Origin: Candidatus Hinthialibacter antarcticus | GTDB lineage: Bacteria; Hinthialibacterota; Hinthialibacteria; Hinthialibacterales; Hinthialibacteraceae | Length of the DNA stretch: 33,975 bases | Assembly (NCBI GenBank): GCA_030765645.1 | Contig: JAVCCE010000042.1 | Coordinates: 1 to 33,975 of the forward strand | Direction: 5' to 3' | Shown here: positions 1 through 7,807 of the stretch, piece after piece | How the letters are laid out: each line of letters starts with the position of its first letter | Numbering within the stretch: the stretch's first letter is position 1 | Notes under the pieces: model-generated | Told to the model about the DNA's origin: nothing | The model's input: the letters and a program-made list of their open reading frames with translations, nothing else | Database searches by the model: none | Program-made: the position numbers and the translations under genes

Positions 1-157
<157 letters not shown>

Positions 158-161
158 TTAA

Positions 162-234
<73 letters not shown>

Positions 235-289
235 TTGTTGTTTCGTTGCTAGAAGCGCCGAACAATCTTTGTATTTTAACAGAACGAGA

Positions 290-317
290 ATCTTATCCAA
301 GAGGCGGACAATGTCAA
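290..317 (-). promoter_or_regulatory. Sigma70-type promoter for tRNA-Thr/tuf
   Basis: A perfect -35 box TTGACA (plus 312-317) and a -10-like TAAGAT (290-295) are separated by 16 bp on the minus strand. This would place the transcription start about 50 bp before the tRNA 5' end. The spacing, position and strength fit a stable-RNA/translation-factor promoter. The call is by motif only. Confidence 0.6.
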
Positions 318-360
318 GGAACCAAAAACCTTTAGGACGTAAGAATTTGATAAGATGCGG

Positions 361-984
361 TTAATTGGGCTTTTTTTCCATTTCTTTTATCACGCGATAG
401 ATGCCTTCTTCAACCAAAGGGATGCGCGGGGCGATTTCGTATTCCAGAACGTCGGAGAGTTCCAGCATACGGTTTTCTTGCACCATCACGGTTACGTGGT
501 CTAAGAATTTGTGGATTTCTTCATTGATCGCCAAAAAGGTGCGGCCTTCAACGGTGACCATATTTAAATCAAGCCCGGTGACCAGAATGGCGCTTTGGAA
601 GCCCTGGTAGAGTTCCGCCCAGGTCGCTGTAACTTGTTCTAACAGTTGCATGCCGTCTTTTTCAGCGCCTGATTGAATTTTGCTGGAGGTTTCAATCAGA
701 GCCTCTTTGATGCGCGGCATATAACTGGCGATTTCATGTAAGACTTTGTGGGCGAGATTGCGCGGTTCTTCTGAAATCAGGCGCATATTTTGGCATTGAC
801 CCACGGTCATTTGCGACAACTCAGGGTCGTCCCAACCGCCAATATGGCGCCCATCGAGCACAATCTCGCTGATAACGCGCTGGCTTTCTTTCAGTTCAAG
901 CGAAATTCGCTCGACCACTTCGCGCAACGTCGCGTCGCCGGTTTCAGTAAAGTCTATGGGTTGGTCGTCAAGAACAAGTTTCAT
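361..984 (-). CDS. Hypothetical protein, 207 aa, function unknown
   Basis: I do not recognise this family. The protein is acidic and soluble, without signal peptide or membrane segment. The first ~75 residues (starting MKLVLDDQPIDF) look like short beta strands around one helix (REVVERISLELKE) and end in VGQCQNMRLISEEP, a layout that could be a small beta-grasp-like domain. The rest is almost entirely helical with long amphipathic stretches (for example HKVLHEIASYMPRIKEALIE). The frame opens upstream at a TTG (1030-1032), but I prefer the ATG at 984-982 because AAGAGA precedes it at suitable spacing. It stands alone, divergent from the glycosyltransferase gene at 1163. The family assignment is open, but the frame itself is convincing. 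Confidence 0.7.
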   Translation of the reverse strand: MKLVLDDQPIDFTETGDATLREVVERISLELKESQRVISEIVLDGRHIGGWDDPELSQMTVGQCQNMRLISEEPRNLAHKVLHEIASYMPRIKEALIETSSKIQSGAEKDGMQLLEQVTATWAELYQGFQSAILVTGLDLNMVTVEGRTFLAINEEIHKFLDHVTVMVQENRMLELSDVLEYEIAPRIPLVEEGIYRVIKEMEKKPN

Positions 985-1162
985 TACAATCTCTTTCGGT
1001 TCAAACTGTAACGATAAATTGAATTTACTCAACTCATAATTTCATTTTTTCTGAAAAAAATACAGGTTTGCGACCGGGTGTACTATCTTATCCCTTGAAA
1101 AGCCGTCGTTTTCAATCAAGTGTATCACCGCGAATGCGACTACGTCTTCAACTGGGATTCCA

Positions 1163-2197
1163 ATGAATAAAGAAGGCAATCCAGAAATTATCGGCGCTTC
1201 TGCGCGCTCTGTCATCCCTACGGACGGGATTGAGCGCATATTATTCGTGCGGCTGTCTGCGTTGGGCGATTGCATCTCATCCATGCCGGTTTTGTGCGCA
1301 TTGCGGCGGCGGTTTCCTAAGGCGCATATCGCATGGCTTATCCAGGATAATTCGCTGCCCATCATCCAAAATTTAAAAATGATTGATGAAGTGATCGTGT
1401 TTCCCCGCGCGCGTTGGCGCGAGCAGCCGCCCTTTCGAGTGAATTGGCGCGAGGCGTACCGGTTGGTGCGCCATTTGAGGATGCGGCGCTTCGATCTGGT
1501 GGTGGACGTCCAAAGCAACAGCAAAAGTTCGGTGTTGTCATGGTTGTCTGGCGCTAAATATCATATTGGTCACGGAAAAGGGCAAAGCAAAGAAATCAGC
1601 CATTGGTTTATTAAAACGCCGGTCGCGCCCGACCCCAACCAGACGCACATCATCCCGCGCAGCCTGAAATTATTGGAACCATTAGGCGTCAAGGTCGAGA
1701 CGCCGGAATTTTCATTGCCAAAAGACGACGCCGCCAATACGAGAATGACAAAATGGCTGGAACGAAAAAAACTGGCGCCGAAATCCTATTGCCTGCTAGC
1801 GCCGTTTTGCAGCACGACCGAAAAAGAATGGCCGCCGATGCGGTACTCAAAATTGGCGGGCCTGTTAGCGAACAATGGGACGCCGGTTGTGGCGTTAAAT
1901 GCGCCCGGGCGTGAAGAGACCGTCAAACAGATCGTCAAAGACGCACAATCGCCGCAGGTTTTCGCCGGGCCGTCGACGAGCATCGTCGAGATGGTCGAGT
2001 TGGTCCGCATGGCGAAGGGCGCGGTGGGCGGCGACACCGGGCCGATGCAAATAGCGGGCGCGCTTGGAGTTCCGTCGATTGCCTTTTTTGGCCCGACTGA
2101 CCCCAACCGTACCGGCCCGTGGGGGCTTGATGCGGCCTTAGATATGCAGGTCGAAGAAGGCCCCGCGTTTGACGCCATTACCAAGGCGATGCGTTAA
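1163..2197 (+). CDS. Glycosyltransferase family 9 (heptosyltransferase-like)
   Basis: This looks like an ADP-heptose:LPS heptosyltransferase-type enzyme (GT9, GT-B fold) that would act at the inner face of the cytoplasmic membrane in LPS core assembly. Family signatures are the N-terminal ILFVRLSALGDCISSMPVL (residues ~26-44), with the LSxLGD loop, and the C-terminal donor-site block GGDTGPMQIAGALGVPSIAF followed by FGPTDPNRTGPWG. At 344 residues it matches the family size (about 320-360). The 24 residues before the first beta strand are longer than usual, but no better start is visible. The ribosome-binding site is weak. It precedes the ftsX-like gene by 74 bp on the same strand. Whether the acceptor is LPS core or another glycan cannot be read from sequence. 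Confidence 0.85.
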   Translation: MNKEGNPEIIGASARSVIPTDGIERILFVRLSALGDCISSMPVLCALRRRFPKAHIAWLIQDNSLPIIQNLKMIDEVIVFPRARWREQPPFRVNWREAYRLVRHLRMRRFDLVVDVQSNSKSSVLSWLSGAKYHIGHGKGQSKEISHWFIKTPVAPDPNQTHIIPRSLKLLEPLGVKVETPEFSLPKDDAANTRMTKWLERKKLAPKSYCLLAPFCSTTEKEWPPMRYSKLAGLLANNGTPVVALNAPGREETVKQIVKDAQSPQVFAGPSTSIVEMVELVRMAKGAVGGDTGPMQIAGALGVPSIAFFGPTDPNRTGPWGLDAALDMQVEEGPAFDAITKAMR

Positions 2198-2271
2198 CCG
2201 TTGATTGATACGCATCCATTCGCCACACTATGTTGATCTCGGAAACTGAACGGACGATTGCGGCTACCTGA

Positions 2272-3162
2272 ATGAACCAACGAACCCTGCAAAACGTATT
2301 GTACTCCACCCATATTGCTTTGGTTGTCATTCTCCCGGCCTGCGTCGCGTTTTTGTCGCTGACCCGTATGCACTTTCGCGCCGAACAAGAGCGCTCGCAG
2401 TTTGCCAATTTGCCTGTGCAACTGGCAGTCCGCACCGCGCCCGGCGAAGGGGCCGGGCGCCTCAACGCGCTCGCGAATTCCATCAATTCAATCGACGGCG
2501 TCAATCATGTAAACCTGGTCTCGCCGATCCCTGCATGGCAGGGCGATGATGAATATCAAGACGAATGGGCTTCGCTCTGGCAGGCGAATTCCGCGTCAAT
2601 CATCTATGTGACCGCAGAACAGGCGGCTGACCCCATTTCCGCCGCCAATCGGCTGCAAGAAGAAATCGCGGCGCTTGGCCCCTTTCAAGAAATTGTCTGG
2701 AACCGTGACGATTTTCAAGAGTCAGAAAGTGAACGCCAGATTTTACGCCAACACCGCACCCACATGACCTGGATGCTTTTAGTATTATTGTTCGCGGCCT
2801 CGGCGGGATTGGCGCTCAGCTATCCGTTGCGTTTTCGCCGCCGGTTTGTGGTACGTACCGGCGGAGGCGGGGCCGGGTCGCAAGTCAGCCCCGAAATGGT
2901 CTGGGGCGCGATCATGTTGGTGCACTGCATTCTGGCGGTGCTCATGTTTGTCCTCTTGTTTTTTCTTGGCTACGTTACGTTCACGTTTCCGCTTGCGCCG
3001 GATGGGCGCCCCAGCGTATTCGCGTTGTTTATACAGGGCGTGTTTTGCACAGCCGCTTTAACGGCGGCGGTGAGCGCTATCGGGTGGTGGTTGCCCACAG
3101 ATGAAATTGATGCCGTCAATTTGCTGCGTCCGCCGTCTATCCCTTGGGACAGAGAAGACTAA
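2272..3162 (+). CDS. ftsX: FtsX-like cell-division membrane protein
   Basis: Four hydrophobic segments (about residues 10-32, 165-187, 210-238 and 248-272) flank one large extracytoplasmic loop between the first and second, the topology of FtsX. FtsX is the membrane part of an ABC-type complex that transmits a cytoplasmic signal to periplasmic murein-hydrolase activators. Sequence identity to FtsX is not obvious by eye, so the call rests on topology, length (296 aa) and context: the next genes encode an EnvC-like LytM factor and an S41 protease, a gene order repeatedly seen as ftsE-ftsX-envC-ctpA. The ATPase partner FtsE is not adjacent; a GT9 gene occupies that place. The stop codon overlaps the next start (TAATG), implying coupled translation. 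No strong Shine-Dalgarno sequence precedes the ATG. Confidence 0.7.
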   Translation: MNQRTLQNVLYSTHIALVVILPACVAFLSLTRMHFRAEQERSQFANLPVQLAVRTAPGEGAGRLNALANSINSIDGVNHVNLVSPIPAWQGDDEYQDEWASLWQANSASIIYVTAEQAADPISAANRLQEEIAALGPFQEIVWNRDDFQESESERQILRQHRTHMTWMLLVLLFAASAGLALSYPLRFRRRFVVRTGGGGAGSQVSPEMVWGAIMLVHCILAVLMFVLLFFLGYVTFTFPLAPDGRPSVFALFIQGVFCTAALTAAVSAIGWWLPTDEIDAVNLLRPPSIPWDRED

Positions 3163-4382
3163 TGCGCATCGGGCTGATTTCTCTGTTTTTGCTGTTTGCC
3201 GTTACGCTGGTCGCGTTGGCGCAAGACGTAGGCCCCGACCCGAGTGCGTTAAAAGCGCAGCTATTAGAAGAACAGGCCCGCGCCAGAAAAATTGAGTCTC
3301 AACGGTTGAATCTGGAACGCAATGTCCAGGTTCGCCAAAAGCGCCTGAAGTCAGTCAACAAAACCTTACAGATTTATGAATATAACATCGAACAAGCCCA
3401 AAAGGTGCTTGAGGGCGCCCAACGGGAAATTGATGGCATCCAAAAACGCAACCTGGAACGTCTCGAACTCTTTCGCGCTTGCTCGTATTCAATTGAGGGC
3501 CAGTTGGTGCGCAATGTGGCCGATTCGAGGTTGATTCAAGTGCGGGGAGAGTCGATTCAACGCACGGCGGCGCAGATTGCGCAAGATTTGTTCGCCGCGA
3601 TGAAGGCTGAAGGGCCGCGCTTGATAGAATTACAGCGCATTGTCGATGAGAAAAAGGCCTACCAGCAGCGTATTCGCAATGTGTATCTTCCTGCTGATTT
3701 GCAGAAACAAGAGACCCAAGAAGACATTATTCTAAAAAATGTAGAAGCCTTGCAAGAAACCCAAGCGGCGTCGGTCGAGATTTCATCTTCAATCCGAACC
3801 TTGAAAGAGAACCTGCAAGCGGCGCAACAAAAAATCGAGAAATTACAAGCGACGTTTCAGCGCACCAAAGCGGCGCCGACGCCGATTGCGTCAATACCCG
3901 ACGCGGTGAAGCCGCCGATAACGACCGCAAGCGCAGTGCAGTCTGTCACCAACCGCTCTCAGGCATTTACCCGGTTTGAAGATAAAAAAGGTCAGATGTC
4001 TTGGCCTGCCGAAGGGCGCCTCGCGCGTCCGTTTGGGGAATACGCTCACCCGACTCTTCAAGTGAAAATGACCAATGCGGGCGTGGATATCGAGACGGAA
4101 CCCGGCGCCGCGCTGGCGGCGGCCGCTGACGGCGAAGTGATGTATGCGGGTGAGATTCCCGGTATGGGCGAATCGGTCATACTCGACCACGGCGGCGACT
4201 ATCTGACTGTGTATGGCAACTTGCGCCCCCGCGTTCAAAAAAACGACTGGGTAACCGCCGGGCAAGTATTAGGCAGCGTCAACGGAAATAGCGCCGGACG
4301 CGCGGTTTACCACTTTGAATTGCGCAAAGGCAACGCGCCGCTCAACCCGATTGTTTGGCTGCGACGGCTCCCTAGCCTGTAA
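3162..4382 (+). CDS. envC: EnvC-like murein hydrolase activator (coiled coil + degenerate LytM/M23)
   Basis: A signal peptide (MRIGLISLFLLFAVTLVALA) is followed by long coiled-coil helices (about residues 25-235), a Pro/Thr-rich linker, and a LytM/M23 domain (about 280-400). FtsX recruits this architecture to activate periplasmic amidases at the septum. In the M23 domain the metal site is incomplete. The usual first His is Asn305 in TNAGVDI, Asp309 is kept, the first His of the HxH pair is Val382, and the second is His384 (YHFELRKG). It should therefore be an activator rather than a peptidase, like E. coli EnvC. The ATG at 3162 overlaps the ftsX stop; an in-frame TTG at 3144 is rejected because it would extend the signal peptide N-terminus into the coupled junction. 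The C-terminal text NAPLNPIVWL is typical of the family. Confidence 0.85.
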   Translation: MRIGLISLFLLFAVTLVALAQDVGPDPSALKAQLLEEQARARKIESQRLNLERNVQVRQKRLKSVNKTLQIYEYNIEQAQKVLEGAQREIDGIQKRNLERLELFRACSYSIEGQLVRNVADSRLIQVRGESIQRTAAQIAQDLFAAMKAEGPRLIELQRIVDEKKAYQQRIRNVYLPADLQKQETQEDIILKNVEALQETQAASVEISSSIRTLKENLQAAQQKIEKLQATFQRTKAAPTPIASIPDAVKPPITTASAVQSVTNRSQAFTRFEDKKGQMSWPAEGRLARPFGEYAHPTLQVKMTNAGVDIETEPGAALAAAADGEVMYAGEIPGMGESVILDHGGDYLTVYGNLRPRVQKNDWVTAGQVLGSVNGNSAGRAVYHFELRKGNAPLNPIVWLRRLPSL

Positions 4383-4398
4383 ATTCATGCAATGCCGC

Positions 4399-4404
4399 TA
4401 TAAT
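4399..4404 (+). promoter_or_regulatory. Possible -10 box before the S41 protease gene
   Basis: A perfect TATAAT sits in the 88-bp gap between the envC-like and S41 protease genes, 66 bp before the latter's start. No convincing -35 hexamer lies at the right distance upstream, so this is a weak internal promoter candidate for ctpA-tsaD. Confidence 0.3.
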
Positions 4405-4470
4405 GTTTGAATGTAAATACAACATTGTAAGAATTCTTCGCAGAAACTCTTTTAGGAGAAATGACTCGCA

Positions 4471-5916
4471 ATGGCGTCTCCCGGAAAAAGACATATAGGG
4501 CTGTTTTTTGGACTGCTTTTAATCGTGCTGGTCGGTTTGGGTATGGGTGTGCAGCGCACGGTCATGGCCATCGACGACTTCGACGAAGGCATGAGGAAAA
4601 TCAAACTGCTGGCCAGCGTCTTGGCGAAAATCCAAGAACAATACGTCGATGAAGACAAGGTCAACACCGAAGACCTCATCAACGGCGCCATCCACGGCAT
4701 GTTGGCGACGCTCGATCGCTACAGCGTCTATATGGAGCCGACCGAGGCCAAGGAATTCAACGACCAGACCCAGGGCCAGTTCGGCGGGTTGGGCATCCAG
4801 ATCGACGTGGTCGACGGCTGGCTGACCGTCATCGAACCGCTGCCCGGGACGCCCGCAGCCGAAGCCGGACTCACCAGCAGCGACCGCATTGTCGAGATTG
4901 AAGGCGAGTCAACCAAGGGAATCACCATCTACGGCGCCATCCAAAAACTCAAAGGCGAACCGGGAACGCAAGTCACGCTGACCATTGCGCGCCAGGGCGA
5001 AACCGCACTATTTCAGCGCACTGTCACACGCGCCATTATTAATACCAAAGCCGTCGAAGAAGACGAAATCCGTATGCTGGACGACCATATCGGGTATGTC
5101 CGCTTGCGCGACTTTACCCGCGACGCAGGCGACGAATTAGAAGAAGGCATCCGTGAACTTCAAACCCGGGGGATGGACGCGCTGGTTCTCGATTTACGCG
5201 ACAACGTCGGCGGTTTGCTCGATGTCGCTGTGAAAATATGCGACCTGTTTGTGGATAAAGGCGAAGTGATTGTTTCTCACCGCAAGAACCGGACGGACTA
5301 CAACGAACCGCGTATTTACCGGGCGCAACGCGAGCCAATCGGCGACTTTTTCCTTGCGGTGTTGGTGAATGAATTTTCCGCCAGCGCCTCAGAAATCGTA
5401 GCGGGCTGCGTCCAAGACCACGGACGCGGCGTCATCGTCGGGCCTGCCGGACACCGCACCTTCGGTAAGGGTTCCGTGCAGACATTGATTGAGGCGTCAG
5501 AGTTGCAGGGCGGCGCCTTGAAGCTGACCACGGCGAAATATTACACCCCGTCAGGGCGTTCGATTTCAGACGACAAGGGCCTGTTGCCAGACGTATTTGC
5601 TCAAGTCAATGATGAACAGCGCATCGCCATCCGCCGCGCGGGCAAAGTCGGCGTCTTGCCCAAAAATATCAGCGGCGACGAACCCAAAGAAGAAAAACCC
5701 ATCGAAGAAATTGAAGACAGCAAAGAAAAAACCGAAGAACCCGAACCCATCACGGTGGATGAAGTGTTTAATCCGCACGATGAAGCGGGCGTGGACGCAG
5801 CAAACGACGATTTGTATGACGAAGAACTCTTTGCGGCGTATCAGTGCTTAAAGGGCGCGTCTGTTTTGAACTTGAACCTCAATCGGCGATATAGTCTTGC
5901 GAATCCTCGGAATTGA
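4471..5916 (+). CDS. ctpA: S41 family C-terminal processing peptidase (CtpA/Prc-like)
   Basis: This is a membrane-anchored periplasmic serine protease that cleaves unstructured C-termini and typically tunes murein hydrolase levels. An N-terminal hydrophobic anchor (about residues 8-29) is followed by a PDZ domain (~100-185, with GGLGIQI and PGTPAAEAGL) and the catalytic domain (~195-370). By comparison with E. coli Prc spacing, the Ser-Lys dyad is Ser305 in SASASE (303-308) and Lys333 in TFGKGSVQ. The C-terminal ~110 residues are an unusual acidic tail (E/K/P-rich from ~403, then Asp-rich) that may be unstructured. AGGAGA at 4454-4459 supports the ATG at 4471. The last 20 bp overlap tsaD in another frame, suggesting co-translation. 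Neighbouring ftsX/envC-like genes link it to cell-wall remodelling. Confidence 0.93.
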   Translation: MASPGKRHIGLFFGLLLIVLVGLGMGVQRTVMAIDDFDEGMRKIKLLASVLAKIQEQYVDEDKVNTEDLINGAIHGMLATLDRYSVYMEPTEAKEFNDQTQGQFGGLGIQIDVVDGWLTVIEPLPGTPAAEAGLTSSDRIVEIEGESTKGITIYGAIQKLKGEPGTQVTLTIARQGETALFQRTVTRAIINTKAVEEDEIRMLDDHIGYVRLRDFTRDAGDELEEGIRELQTRGMDALVLDLRDNVGGLLDVAVKICDLFVDKGEVIVSHRKNRTDYNEPRIYRAQREPIGDFFLAVLVNEFSASASEIVAGCVQDHGRGVIVGPAGHRTFGKGSVQTLIEASELQGGALKLTTAKYYTPSGRSISDDKGLLPDVFAQVNDEQRIAIRRAGKVGVLPKNISGDEPKEEKPIEEIEDSKEKTEEPEPITVDEVFNPHDEAGVDAANDDLYDEELFAAYQCLKGASVLNLNLNRRYSLANPRN

Positions 5917-6886
5917 AACCTCCTGTGATGACACCGGCGTCGCGATAGTCGACGCCGGAAACGGCGTACTGACCAATCTGGTCGCGTCTCAGGTCGATCT
6001 CCATCGGCCTTACGGCGGCGTCGTGCCCGAAATCGCTTCCCGCGCCCATATCGAAAATCTCAGCCCGCTGGTGCAACGCGCCTTGCAGGACGCCAGCGTG
6101 AAATTCAGCGACCTGGACGCGATTGCCGTCACCTATACGCCCGGCTTATCGGGGTGTTTGCTGGTCGGCGTGTCGTACGCCAAGGCGCTGGCGTATTCGC
6201 TGGGAGTCCCGCTGATTGGGGTGAACCATCTCGAGGCGCATATCTTCACCAGTGCGCTTGACGTCGCGCCCGAAGATCAGCCGCCGTTCCCTCATTTATC
6301 GCTGCTGGTTTCCGGTGGACACACCGCGCTCTATCGTATCGACAGTTGGACGCAGCAAACCCTGCTTGGTAGCACAAAAGACGACGCGGCGGGCGAGGCG
6401 TTCGACAAAGTCGCCAAATTGCTTGCTCTGGGTTTTCCCGGCGGGCCGGTGATTCAAAAACGCGCTGAAGGCTACGACGGCGAGTGGATCGAGTTCCCGC
6501 GCCCGATGCTGCATCAAGGTTTGGATTTTTCATTCAGCGGCCTCAAAACCGCCGTGCTGCAAAAAAGCCGTGAGAAAGAATTATGCGAAGACGACGTGAC
6601 CCAGATCGCGGCGTCGTTTCAGCGCGCGGCGGTGGATGTGTTGGTGAGCAAGACCCTGAAAGCGGCTAAGCAATTTGGTTTGCGCGATATTTCCCTAGTC
6701 GGCGGGGTTTCGGCGAATAAAGCCTTGCGCGAAGAACTCACCCGCCGGGCGTCCGAAAAGGGATGCAAGGTGTACTTGCCTGATTTCAAATATGCGATGG
6801 ATAACGGCGCCATGGTGGCGGGACTGGCCCATCACTACTACCAGGAAAAGCGCTTCTCAGACCTCACCCTCAACGCGATTGCGTGA
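5897..6886 (+). CDS. tsaD: tRNA N6-adenosine threonylcarbamoyltransferase TsaD
   Basis: TsaD transfers the threonylcarbamoyl group to A37 of ANN-decoding tRNAs (t6A synthesis), acting with TsaB and TsaE, neither of which is in the window. Family hallmarks are in order: MRILGIETSCDDT at the N-terminus, the metal-binding HLEAH (His111, His115), LLVSGGHT, DFSFSGLKTAV, VGGVSANKALRE and DNGAMVAGL. At 329 residues it is near normal length. The start is a TTG at 5897, inside the end of the S41 protease gene, and it fits the family start exactly. The 3' end overlaps the convergent membrane-protein gene by 30 bp. Presence as a single complete copy suggests the essential housekeeping version. Confidence 0.96.
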   Translation: MRILGIETSCDDTGVAIVDAGNGVLTNLVASQVDLHRPYGGVVPEIASRAHIENLSPLVQRALQDASVKFSDLDAIAVTYTPGLSGCLLVGVSYAKALAYSLGVPLIGVNHLEAHIFTSALDVAPEDQPPFPHLSLLVSGGHTALYRIDSWTQQTLLGSTKDDAAGEAFDKVAKLLALGFPGGPVIQKRAEGYDGEWIEFPRPMLHQGLDFSFSGLKTAVLQKSREKELCEDDVTQIAASFQRAAVDVLVSKTLKAAKQFGLRDISLVGGVSANKALREELTRRASEKGCKVYLPDFKYAMDNGAMVAGLAHHYYQEKRFSDLTLNAIA

Positions 6887-7807
6887 ACCCCAAAACGCTT
6901 TATACAAGGCCGCAATAAAGAGAACTGCCCCACCGAGTGCGGACGCAATATAAATAGTCGGCCCGGTCGCGATGCGCTGGTTGTTCAATAATAGAAGGGC
7001 GTAAACGCCAATCGCCGCTGCGGGCATGGCGAGCAGGCAAAGTAGCTGCATCAGCGATGGTTTTGAGTAGATTTGTTCATCTAATGATGACTTCGGGTTT
7101 CGTCGGTTTCGATTTAACGCCCAAAGCGTGATCCCTACACAGAGTGGAAATACCCAAAGCGCATGGATGTTAGCCGGGACGGTGACGAAGCAAAAATATA
7201 TCACGCAGATAGCCAACACCAGGCCGCCTTCGGTGCGCGGCGGGGGGAACGCGCCTGGTTGAATCCAATTTGACCCAAGCAAGCCGCCGATAAAAAGTAG
7301 GGACGTAATCGCGGCGTAGATGCAGTATTGAGGCAGCGGGGTGATTTCACCCGTTTCGATCCACCACCAGACCGACCAAAGACCCCAGAATAAGCCGAAG
7401 ACCACCGCATGACTGAGTAAGGGGAACAGGCGTTTCTCTCGTAACCGGCGGCGCGTGATGTACCAGCCTTCATACACGACGATCAAAGCGTGCCACGACA
7501 GCCCGGTGATGACAATGCTGAGCGGCAGGTCGTCATACATGGTTTGCACCACCAGACCTTCGATGAACCAGCCATACAGCGCAGCGGCCAAAACAACGCC
7601 CGCCCATTCATGGACGCGAAACGACTGGACCGTCCAGAGAAACACATAAGCCGCAAGGCTATACAACACTAGCGTCGGAATAAATTGGCTGCCGAATTGA
7701 CCGATAGAATCAAACCGCCCCCAAAACACCGCTTCCGCCAGCGCATAAAAAATGCAGCCTGTGAAAAGCGACAGCGCCACTCGTTTTGAAAACGCTTGTA
7801 TATTCAT
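6857..7807 (-). CDS. Polytopic membrane protein, about 10 TM segments, function unknown
   Basis: The 316-residue product consists of about ten hydrophobic segments with short loops and many aromatic residues (for example LFWGLWSVWWWIETG), with no signal peptide or soluble domain. I do not recognise the family. There is no transporter or enzyme motif I can name. The ATG at 7807 overlaps the stop of the upstream RNase HII-YraN gene (ATGA), so it is the second gene of a two-gene operon. Its 3' end runs 30 bp into tsaD on the opposite strand. A basic stretch NRNRRNPKSS (around residue 230) probably marks a cytoplasmic loop. Confidence 0.75.
   Translation of the reverse strand: MNIQAFSKRVALSLFTGCIFYALAEAVFWGRFDSIGQFGSQFIPTLVLYSLAAYVFLWTVQSFRVHEWAGVVLAAALYGWFIEGLVVQTMYDDLPLSIVITGLSWHALIVVYEGWYITRRRLREKRLFPLLSHAVVFGLFWGLWSVWWWIETGEITPLPQYCIYAAITSLLFIGGLLGSNWIQPGAFPPPRTEGGLVLAICVIYFCFVTVPANIHALWVFPLCVGITLWALNRNRRNPKSSLDEQIYSKPSLMQLLCLLAMPAAAIGVYALLLLNNQRIATGPTIYIASALGGAVLFIAALYKAFWGSRNRVEGEV

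Noticed and set aside
3144-3161. TTG start six codons before the envC-like ATG
   Set aside because: The ATG at 3162 overlaps the preceding stop and gives a clean signal peptide start; the TTG version adds charged residues without a ribosome-binding site.
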